A DNA stretch of 64,000 nucleotides from Motacilla alba alba (Eukaryota; Chordata; Aves; Passeriformes; Motacillidae). The notes beneath the pieces were generated by a model that was given only the letters and a program-made list of their open reading frames with translations, had not been told where the DNA came from and did not search any database. The position numbers were made by a program, and so were the translations under genes. Below, piece after piece: positions 1 to 8,389 of the stretch (the first letter of the stretch is position 1; every line of letters begins with the position of its first letter). Location of the stretch: NCBI RefSeq assembly GCF_015832195.1, contig NC_052027.1, positions 20,000,688 through 20,064,687 of the forward strand. The letters are read 5' to 3'.

Positions 1-724
1 GACTTTCACAGCATTAAAACTGCTGTGTTGTAATATAGCAATCTTAGTGCCAGCAAAAAGAAGCTTTAAGTAAGGACCAGGCAGCTAGAGTATAGTAAAG
101 CTATGAAACGCAAGGTAGTTAATAAACGACGCGGTTATGAAGGTTTCTTTTTAGGTGAACCGAGAGGGGGAATTGTGGGAATCCATAAAATCAGAGGGTT
201 TTGGGAAAGCTGCAAAAGGCAGGCCTCAGAGGCAGCAGAACTGTGATTAGAGCTAAGCAGTAGCCATGAGACAGGTCAGCAGAAAAATTATGTAAGAAGT
301 AGAAAAGGAAGGACAAATAGAACAATGGTCTGTGTATTAACGCTTGTCTAGAATAACTCCTTAAGCTGCAGAAAAGTATATCTAGAGAGATATTAGGAAG
401 TTGTAAGCCTAATAATGGAGCTCTATGCATTGTATCTTAAGGCCTACAAGCAGGTATTGTATTGGATATAAGCAAGAATTGTTTTAACCAAAGGTACATG
501 TGCTTATAGTGATTGGATAGAACTACTGTCAATATGCTTTTGCTTTGTGTGATTGGTCAAAAAACTTATAAAGTGAGCTGTAACATTAAGTTCTCTGTCT
601 GCTGCCTGGGATGTGAGCTGCTGGCATCTTCCCATTGTCATAACCAGGTAATGAGACTGAAGCTGGGAAATAAAGCAGCTCAAGGCACATTCCCAGCAGT
701 CCCATCCTGTTTGTGATTTGTACA
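1..724 (+). mobile_element. endogenous retrovirus 3' end (left copy)
   Basis: This is the copy of the proviral fragment at about 14121-15556, cut off by the window edge. It contains the region after env, a polypurine tract (gagaggggg, 162-170) and the 3' LTR. Host intron sequence resumes at about 741 (ggctctgagctggcag), matching the uninterrupted copy at 24671. Confidence 0.75.
174..724 (+). repeat. retroviral 3' LTR (left copy)
   Basis: It starts TGTGGGAATC directly after the polypurine tract. It contains two inverted CCAAT boxes (about 511 and 551), TATAAA at 567-572 and AATAAA at 669-674. It appears to end in TGTACA at 724, but the 3' end could be up to about 16 bp further right. LTR length is about 550 bp. 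Confidence 0.65.
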
Positions 725-788
725 GAGCCCCTCTGTCGGCGATAGGCTCTGAGCTGGCAGCTCTCCCAGGGGAAAGGCCTTGACCTAC

Positions 789-860
789 CCTCACCATCTC
801 CCAGAGGCTCAGTCCTGGACATGGGCTGGGAAGCTGCACCACCTTCACCAACAGGTTCCC
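789..860 (-). CDS. gene 1 exon E3
   Basis: 72 nt, phase 1-1, acceptor TTTCTTTGCAG and donor GAGG|GTAGGT. It encodes a mildly acidic, low-complexity segment beginning GEPVGEGG and ending TEPLGDGE. Confidence 0.55.
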
Positions 861-1752
861 CTGCAAAGAAAGGCAGGAAAGAACAGCACCCGTGGCACTC
901 TAGGAGATCCTCAGGCTGCACGCAAGGCTCAGCCCCGGGGCACAGCCCTGGGCCCGGCCCCTTCCCTCTCTGCTCTTCTGCCTGGCTGCACAGAGCACAC
1001 GGAAGGACACACTGGCATTGGACATGGGAGGAGGATGCACACCTAAATGCTCCTTCCTCCCACTGACAGTGATCCTGTGGGATCACTCAGGGCTCCAGAA
1101 GGGAGCAGGCCAAGGTTTTCAGAATTCTTCAGCCCTAACTTAACCTTTACGAAAATGGCAGGTGAGTGCGCTCTTGCCACATGGACGCTGATTATGTGTC
1201 AGTAAAAAGGGAAATTGAGAACTTGCCTCCAGTATTGTCCAAGACATTCAAAGTATCATTCACCAGCACTTCCAAATCCTTCAAGTCGTGATCCAAATCT
1301 AGAAGGGCACAAAGACCCGAACCATTTCCATGGTCTGCTGGCATCCCCTTCTGCCTCTGGGAAATGGGCGCTGCAAGGGGGTCGGGTAAGGCCGTGGGAG
1401 CCAGATGTGAATGGACAAGGCCAAACTGCACAGGGGCCTGGGGAGCTCTGGGCTGGCTCCTGGTCACTCTCCAGCCTCTGTGCAGGCCCTGTGTAACATC
1501 CCTGGAGAGGAAACAGGGGCTGCCCAGGGCCCGTGGGGGCTCTCTCCCTCCCCCAGAGGAAAGCCTCCCTAAAGCCCTGGGGAAAGCCATGCCCAGCGCT
1601 TGCCAGGGAGCAGGGAGCGCTGTCCCGGGCAAGGGCAGCCAGGCTGCCGGCTCACCTGCTCCCCGCGCTTGCAGCGGAGCAGCCTGGGCCGCCCTGGCAG
1701 GCAGGGCCACGGCCAGGAGGAGCAGGAGGAAGAGGCGCAGAGCAAGGGCCAT
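789..1752 (-). CDS. gene 1: type I membrane protein of array family, 5' part only
   Basis: Three coding exons can be followed before the gene leaves the window: E1 1752-1656 (signal peptide), E2 1370-1227 and E3 860-789. All junctions are phase 1 and join into one open frame. Exons E4 onwards would lie left of position 1, beyond the provirus inserted in intron 3. Sequence and layout match the start of gene 2 almost exactly. I do not recognise the family. The start is chosen at the ATG that has a strong GCACCATGG context and begins a hydrophobic leader; an upstream in-frame ATG exists but would bury the leader. Confidence 0.5.
1227..1370 (-). CDS. gene 1 exon E2
   Basis: 144 nt, phase 1-1. 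The acceptor CCCTTGCAG is followed by APISQRQKG. It then carries an N-glycosylation sequon (NGS), one Cys and a leucine-rich amphipathic stretch (DLKDLEVLVNDTLNVLDN). The donor is the non-canonical AG|GCAAGT. Confidence 0.6.
1656..1752 (-). CDS. gene 1 exon E1, signal peptide
   Basis: It encodes 32 codons plus one base. The leader MALALRLFLLLLLAVALP has a Leu-rich core followed by an Ala-rich region (ARAAQAAP) suited to signal peptidase. The donor is GCAG|GTGAGC. The same exon occurs at 16585-16489 and 27872-27776. Confidence 0.65.
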
Positions 1753-1925
1753 GGTGCCTTGCCCTGGGCCAGTCCCGCAGCTCTTGCTGCCACCGCTGTC
1801 CTGACGCCGCTGTCCCAATGTCAGCACCGCTGCTGCCACCGCCGCTGCTGCCGCAACAGTTGTGCTCAAGGACTGACTGCTCGGTCGTTGTGGTGCTGTG
1901 CAGCCACGGGGCTCTGGGACCTCTG

Positions 1926-1983
1926 TGACCTCAGAGCCTGCTGTGACCTCAGCCTGCTGTGACCCCTGAGCCTGCTGTGACCT
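1926..1983 (-). promoter_or_regulatory. cluster of AGGTCA half-sites upstream of gene 1 E1
   Basis: On the minus strand three AGGTCA hexamers and one GGGTCA lie 16-18 bp apart within a GTCACAGCAGGCT repeat, about 170-230 bp upstream of the start codon. AGGTCA is the nuclear-receptor half-site. The spacing is wider than classic DR1-DR5 elements, so function is an inference. The same cluster is at 16759-16816 and 28046-28103. Confidence 0.35.
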
Positions 1984-2289
1984 CATGCCCTTCGCTGTAC
2001 CCCCAGAGTGTACCCCCATCTGTACGAATTACCCTGATGGTAATTGTTTCACTTCATCAAAGGGCCATTGCTCAGCAAAACCTTCAGGGTCGCAGGGTCT
2101 TGTTTGGGTGGTGGCAGCATCTGCACAGCAACACTCTGGTAATGCACCTGCGACAGGGCCATTGGGCATGGAGATGGGAAACGTCTGGCAGGTGTGTCCC
2201 CGACTGGGGTGTTTGGCTGTTCTTGGCTGCAGAGCGGCAGCTGTTGAGAGCAGAGGTAGCTGAGGCCCCAGGTTGAGCTGGGACTCTGT

Positions 2290-2945
2290 CCCAGGGTGAC
2301 TTTATGATGCTTGTATTCCCATGTGTCAGTTTAGTCCGGAAATAAGTTTTGCACCTTTAGGACTGGTTCCAAGAGTGAAGGGAGGGTGAGAAGAGATAGC
2401 TGAGTTTGTTATCAGAACCTGCACTTGCTCCGCTGCATCCTTCTCCTGCACTGTGTTGTCTGTGGCAAGGACAGATAGCGGGATAGAGCTCTCCTTTGAT
2501 TTTTAGTTAGCTTTTAGCTAGCTGAGGCAGAGCATTTCTCTGGACTGTGTTTTTTCTTTTTTTGTGGAACTGTTTAAACCTGCTTGGGACTGAAAACCCA
2601 GAAGAGCACCAGCAGCTCACACCCGTGGCCCACTGGACTGGGCCAGGGCTGCGGCATTTCCAGTGCGGGAGGCACTGATAACAGAATGAGTTAGCAGAGC
2701 TCCAGCCCGCAAAGGGGACTTTCTGAGTGCGTCACCTCTTCTAAATTGAAAGAGGTTTTATTGTTTAATATTGTTCATTTTTTATTCTGCTGGTAAATGC
2801 TTTGCCTGTTAAATAAAGAATTTTTTTCCACTTTTCTCCAAAAAAACCATTTTCCCAAACTAGTTAGGGGAGGGGCCACTTGAACGTGTTTTCTGGAGAA
2901 ACCCTTTGGAGGTTGGCTCCCAAATTTGCCCTAAACCTAGATAAA
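2290..2945 (+). repeat. LTR-retrotransposon-like interspersed repeat
   Basis: A T-rich element with a TAAATAAAG poly(A)-like signal near 2811-2819. I recognise its general sequence as a common passerine repeat, but cannot name the family or fix its ends. No coding potential was seen. It is duplicated at 17123-17778. Confidence 0.4.
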
Positions 2946-3777
2946 AACAGAGAGCTACCTGCACAGCAAGGGATTACCATTGTGCTCAAAGTTTGCCGCT
3001 GAAGACTAAGGGGTAAGCTTGTCAGAAATCCCGGAAAATATCAGGGAAAAGCTTTTTTGTCAGTTGTTGTGACTACATACAAATCTCCAGTGGGAAAAGA
3101 GTCTCTCCAGTATACTAGGTGTCTTGGGCTGACTTAGTTCTTCCTAGAGAAAAGATGAGCAATTAAATACAATTCTGGTATTAATTCTAGAAGTGTAAAA
3201 TAAAAATGTTCGAAGATTTTACAAATTTTAAAACTACTTTGAAAAATATAGAACTACTATGGAAAAAGGTAAGAAATTTTTGGGGATTTCTTTCCACAAA
3301 AAAAAAAATTCTAAATATTTAAGAAAAGTTGTAATTTCTAAAAAAGAAAAATGGAGCCAAAAGGTGGTGTCTCAGGAGCCCCACGCCCGGCTGCTGCCTG
3401 CCCAGCACTGGCTGTGCCCAGACAAGCAGCTCAGCCAGTGCTGCTGCTACCAGCCAGAGACCCGAGCTCATGCCCAAAGGTGTTGCTCCAGCCCTTCCCT
3501 GGCAGGAGGGCCCCACCTTGGGTCCTGGCCGGACACCAGGGCCAGCAGCTTCAGGGACAGAGGCTCCTGTTCAGGGTGGTGGGCAAACATCCAGGGCAAC
3601 AAGCTGATCATGCAGCCGTTGTTTGGGACGCTGGCTGCTGGCTTGAACTATTGCAGTAAAGGGGAACAAACATTTGGGCTCTGTATTCTATGACAACTAT
3701 TTCTAAATGCTACAAATGAAAACCAAATCTAAATGTATCAAAGTGAAAAACAAGGAAACACAATGGTGCTGTTGGTC
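2946..3777. repeat. 3' flank block of family copies
   Basis: AT-rich sequence shared with 7680-8240, 17780-18640 and 21590-22130. In functional copies it is the 3' UTR and poly(A) region downstream of the tail exon. This copy lacks the paired minus-strand AATAAA seen at 7873-7885. No separate gene seen. Confidence 0.5.
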
Positions 3778-4141
3778 TCATGAGCCCCATGCCCGGCGGC
3801 TGCCTGCCCACCCCTGGCTGTGCCCAGACAAGCAGCTCTGCCAGTGCCAGTGCTGCTGGTAGCACACAGACACCTGAGCTGAAGCCCAAAGATGTTGCTG
3901 GACACAAGGCGTGCCTTGGCAGGAGGGCTGCACCTCCTGGCCTGGCTGGACACCAGGGCCAGCACCTTCGGGGACAGAGGCTCCTGCTCTGGGTGGTGAT
4001 AGCAGCAGCATGTGCCCAGCAACAAACTGGCAATGCAGCCATGGCAGGGACAAGGGACAGGCGCATGGAGAAGTAAGCTGACAGGTCCAGTTCTCCCTGC
4101 CTGAGTTCTTTGGCCGCTCTTGTGAAGCCACAGAGGCGCTC
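3778..4141 (-). pseudogene. orphan tail exon (left relic)
   Basis: The acceptor TTCACAG and the first codons (SASVASQERPKNSG) match the tail exon of gene 2 at 8389-8242, with about 120 codons before a stop. The sequence encoding the membrane exon, which should lie to its right, is missing: homology to the gene 2 locus jumps from about 8850 to about 9405 at position 4606-4620. The exon therefore has no visible gene to belong to. Confidence 0.5.
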
Positions 4142-4606
4142 CTGTGAAGAGAGGAGGTGGCTGAGGCCCCAGCAGCCAGTGGCACACAGGGAGCCTCCTG
4201 CAGCCTCTCTGCAGGGCCCAGAGCTGGCAAGGCTCCCCAGCAGGGCTGGAGCTGCTGGCCCAGCTTGGCCCAGCTGGACAGCTGCCCCTCAAGGCCCCGG
4301 CGAGCAGGGGACGGCTCTGGGCAGGCTCCCTGGCCAGGAGCGGGCCCCGGAGCGCCTCTGCCTCTCAGGGGCAATCTCCTCCCTGCTCTTTCTCCTCCCC
4401 GCCTTGCTTTGCCTCTGCCCTGTGCCCCTGGGGCTGCTCTTGGCCAGGCAGCCTCAGTGGGAGCCAGCACTGGCTGCAGCCCCAGTGGGCCCCCCAGGAC
4501 AAGGCCCAGCAATTAGGAGGCCAATGAAAGCACAGGGCAGCAGCAGAGCCCTCAGCAGAGTTATCTGGGCCATCACAGGCTGGCCACAAGTCCACTGCAG
4601 CTTCCC
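4142..4606. repeat. copy of the intron between membrane and tail exons
   Basis: Shared with 8390-8855, 18975-19271 and 22962-23440. Long open frames on both strands here reflect high GC content, not genes. Confidence 0.6.
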
Positions 4607-4619
4607 TGGGAACATTTGC

Positions 4620-5900
4620 CCCTCAAGGACACCCTGGAGCCCCTGCCCAGCCGGGAGCCGGGGCTGGCTCTGGCCCTGGGCTGGCAGCAGGGCTCCCGCT
4701 CGGGGCCGCTCCTGTGCCTTGGGCCTCTGGGCACTCAGGGCCAGCTCCGCAGCAGCTGCAGCGGGAGGGACGCAGTTGGTGCACGAGTCCTGTTTCCCCG
4801 GGGCTGGGAACGAGCTCCAGAGGCCTCCAATCCTCCAGAGGTGCCTCCAGCTTTGGCTGCTGCTGGGCCGTGCAAGGGCAGGCCCGGGGCAAGAGCTGCT
4901 GCCACACAGCCCCGCCGCGGGCTGAGCCGGCTGAGCCTGGCGCAGCAATTACCTCCTGCGCCCGTGCCCGTGACTGGCATCGCCTTCCTTCTTGCAGCAG
5001 AAGCTGCCAGGCAGACATTCCTTCCTCTAGGAAAGCAGCAGCAGGGCACTGAGGCTGCCATGGATCCCTTCTCACTCTGCTGGGCATGGCCTGTCCAGAT
5101 GTCACTGAAACTGCGGGGAAAACCAAGGCCCTGCATCAACATCTTAGTGGCCCAGAATCAAGGCATTTCTTCTGGCCATGATGTCGTTGTGGCCAGGATG
5201 TGCAACAAAAATCATTTCATCCACACAAAGCCCTTGTGCACAGAGGAAATCATACCGTGACACCTGAGTTTTACTAGATTTTGCCCAGCCTTTTTCCTCT
5301 CCAAAATCCACAGAAGTCCATTCGTTTCATCTTCATTGGTCTCAAGTGGCGTAGTTCTTAGCATTTCTTTTCCTACTGGACCTGGATTTCTTCACCTCTG
5401 ATATTAATAAAGTCCACACTCCTTGATTTCCTTCTCAGCCTTTTCCATACCAGGTGTCTCCAGCTATGCCAGGGGGCGGTGTCTGGGGCTGGTGTTCCGT
5501 GATGTGTGCTGATGGTTGTTGGTGTGCTCTTGATGGTCACTGTCTCTCTGGGTACCTTTAGGGTTATTCCCAGTTCATTGAGATGTTAAGCTCATTTACC
5601 TTGAGTGGTATAGCATCCCTTAAAAAAACCCATTCCAATTCCTTTCCCCAAGGCAAAGGCAAACCAAGCCTGACTAGAGAAATGTATAGAAAGTTCAGCT
5701 TGGTATATTATGCAACACATGTGCAGCACAAGCCCTGGCTGCTGAGTCTCAGGAGAAGGCTGAGGGAAATGCACCTCTGGGTTTGTTCTTCCCTCTGGGA
5801 GGACTCCAATGGAAATTATGTTCCATTTCTCCTGCAGGCCAGAGTGGCAGTGAGTCACTGCAGGCTGGTGATCCTCTGATACAAAGAAACAGGTGTGCAT
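4620..5900 (-). pseudogene. degenerate E5-E6 module relic
   Basis: 4620-5010 matches the gene 2 intron at 9405-9780, including an E6-like piece with donor GAG|GTAATT. 5040-5100 matches the block found after E5 donors. 5720-5850 carries an E5-like fragment (CCTCCCAGAGGGAAGAACAAA) that lacks most of the exon. The phases do not work, so I call it a relic. Confidence 0.4.
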
Positions 5901-7430
5901 AAAAATGATGCTGTGAAAAGGCGGTGTCCATCAAGGAGCCAGAGGAGTCCTGCAGCTTTGTTTGAATAAAGGGAGAGAGACCACTGGGACATCCGCTGCT
6001 GGGGTTTTCTCCCTCAAAGTTTGGGGAACACAGCCTCCTTTTAAACAGCCGGCCACATGTTGCCCTCTTCCTTTCCCGACTGGTGAGGTACTAGGGCAGG
6101 GGACTCCAGGGACCTTTGTACCCTCTTTTCCTTTAGCAAGATCGTAGTGCTGCTCTCCATCCAAACTGTAATAGATAGATAATGTGATGATTGGCTCTGG
6201 CAATTCTGGGATGAATATTGTGTGTATATCAGGAGAAGCTTTCTGGATGTGTAGGGATGTTATTGTGATTTGTTGTTTAGATGTCCTCTGTTCTCTCCAT
6301 AATCCCCTTTCCCCGCTCTGTACTGTTGCCATCAGACAGCCTGGCTTGTCCAGGACAGGTAGAACAAAGGCACTGACAAATACCCCTGGCATTGGAGAGC
6401 TAGGAATGGAAAAGCTTGTTGCCAGGGGGGTGCAGCATGACAACACCTGACCTCCAATCAAGTGTCAAGTTAGCAATCTCCAGCAATAAACGGCAAAGAA
6501 GAGCTGACTGACAGACTTTGGGAGGGGCCAGGGGTGGCTAATGCAACCCCGAAGGATTTGAAAGGCCAAGCATCCATCCTGAAGCTGAGGCAGCCACCTG
6601 GCAGGCAGCCACGGGGCAGGGGGGCTTCCCAGGCCTCTTTTTCTTTAGTTAGTCCTTTTGTAAGATGTTTGTAAAGGTTTAATAAACTTTCCAAAATGTT
6701 TCAAGTGAGCAGTGCTTTCTCAGAAAACGCAGGCCTAAGGGGAAATGGTCATGTCAGCCCTGACAGGGATGGGCCCCATGCAGTCCAAGCCCCTCTGTGG
6801 CCTGTGCTTTTCCAGAACCCGCTTTGCTCTTCAGGTGCCAGATGGCTGGGCGCGGGTCACTCCAGACACACAAGAGTGCCAGTGCAGGCCCAATCCCTCA
6901 AGCTCTCACAGAGCTGTGCTTCACTCCACATTACATCTGCAGCAAGCTGATGTTAAAGACTGTAGCACATCTGCAGTTTCAAGGGGCAGTAAAGCCAGCG
7001 CTGCACTCTGAGAAATAAGTCCCAGTCTGAGTTGTTGATGTCATTTAACCAATTTGCAGCTCATTGTGGTGGTGGTGATGATGACGATGAGGATGGCATC
7101 ACTGAACATTTCATTTTTTTCTCCCCCAGATAAAATGGCCCCATTCAGCTTCTGGAGAAAAGAACTGTCAAAGGTGCTGTTTGGCAGTCATCTAGGGAGA
7201 GGTGCAGGGGAGAAAGATATGCCCTGGAAAGCTGCTCTGGGTGGGCTCCAGCATTTGAACAAGCTTCTTTGATAGACAGGCTGGGCCATTTTCAAGACTT
7301 AATGGCTGCATTACATGGTTTCCCAGGCCTCATGCTGGCCACAAAGCTTTGAAAGACCATGGGAGTTGAGCCTCCGCGAGAAAGGCAGCATCAGTTCCTG
7401 TGCCAGGTGAAACACAGCATTCAAAAGCTC
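5901..7430. other. no gene recognised
   Basis: Unique-looking sequence between array relics. An AATAAA with T-rich flanks near 6680 may mark an old repeat end. No exon chain was found. Confidence 0.4.
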
Positions 7431-7872
7431 AGCTTGTGCTTAGAGAAGGCCCCAGGCCACTGAGGGCAAGGCCAGAAAGCTTCTCCAGTCCTGCTGAGCG
7501 GCTGTGGCAGAGCCGCTGTGTTTGACAGCAGCTCCACGGCAGCGCAGCAGCTGCAGGAGAGGGCTGGGCACAGGCTTGGGGCCGAGCGGGGCGGCAGGAA
7601 GCTGAGAGAAGCCTCTGCTCTGGAACTGAGGCAGTTCTTGCAGAAGCAAGCAAAGATGGGGACTTGCCGAGATTCCCGCTGTGCTCAAAGTTTGCCTCTG
7701 AAGGCTGAGAAGAGAGCTTGTCAGAAATCCCGGAAAATATCAGGGAAAAGGTTTGATGTTAGCTTTTGTGATTAGGCACAAGTCTGCAGTGGGAAAAGAG
7801 CCTCAGAAGCAGGCTGTGTCTCTCAGGGTACCTTAGTTCTTCCTAGAGTGAAGATTACCAATTAAATGCCAA
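7431..7872. repeat. 3' flanking block of gene 2
   Basis: 7575-7760 matches 21510-21680 and part of 2990-3060. It lies beyond the gene 2 poly(A) signal and has no supported coding content. Confidence 0.4.
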
Positions 7873-7885
7873 TTTATTTTTTATT
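7873..7885 (-). terminator. candidate poly(A) signals of gene 2
   Basis: On the minus strand two AATAAA hexamers lie in AGAATAAAAAATAAATTGG, about 360 nt downstream of the gene 2 stop codon. Confidence 0.45.
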
Positions 7886-8241
7886 CTAGAAGGGTAAAAA
7901 ATGTTCTAAGTTTTCCTAATTTTTAAAACTACTTTGAAAAATATAGGACTATTGTGGGAAACAAGAAGAAATATTAGGGGGATTTTCTAAGAAAAACATT
8001 CTGAAATCTTGGAAAATGTGAAATATACAAAGTAGCTGCTGGTCCCATGAGCCCCATGGCCTGGCTGCCTGCCCAGCACTGGTTGTGCCCAAACAAGCAG
8101 CTCAGCCAGTGCTGCTGCTACCAGCCAGAGACCCGAGCTCATGCCCAAAGGTGTTGCTCAAGCCCTTCCCTGGCAGGAAGGGCCCACTTTGGGTCCTGGC
8201 CGGACACCAGGGCCAGCAGCTTCAGGGACAGAGGCTCCTGT

Positions 8242-8389
8242 TCAGGGTGGTGGACGAACGTCCACGGCAATAAGCTGATAATGAAGCTGTGGAAGGGACA
8301 AGGGACACTGGCACGGAGATGCCAGATGACAGGTCCAGTTCTCCCTGCCTGAGTTCTTTGGCCGCTCTTGTGAAGCCGCAGAGGTGCTC
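8242..8389 (-). CDS. gene 2 tail exon
   Basis: Acceptor CTCTTCACAG. The phase-2 frame continues for 48 codons (STSAASQERPKNSG, a Cys/Pro-rich middle, end VDVRPPP) to TGA at 8242. The same exon start occurs in the relics at 4141 and 18974, but not in gene 3. Confidence 0.5.

Larger units (their letters stand above)
1..4448. repeat. segmental duplication, left copy
   Basis: This stretch is repeated at 14833-19271 with an offset of 14832-14833 bp and few differences; I count about a dozen in the first 745 bases. It carries the 3' end of a provirus, exons E3-E2-E1 of gene 1, an LTR-like repeat and an orphan tail exon. The offset shifts by one near 1192, where this copy lacks one T. A 10-bp gap near 4200 of the other copy shifts it again. 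Similarity stops abruptly after 4448, where the other copy jumps to an E2 relic. The left end of the duplication lies outside the window. Confidence 0.9.

Noticed and set aside
1753..2019. N-terminal extension upstream of the signal-peptide ATG of gene 1, and the same in genes 2 and 3
   Set aside because: The frame is open, but the downstream ATG has an ideal context and begins a classical signal peptide, which an extension would bury.
2027..2045. Perfect inverted repeat AATTACC-CTGAT-GGTAATT upstream of gene 1
   Set aside because: It is not kept in the copies upstream of genes 2 and 3, so it is probably chance.
4157..4925. Plus-strand frames such as MAEAPAASGTQG and their copies at 8405, 18990 and 22977
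   Set aside because: They are shadows of GC-rich introns on the strand opposite the exon chain, with no splice or domain support.
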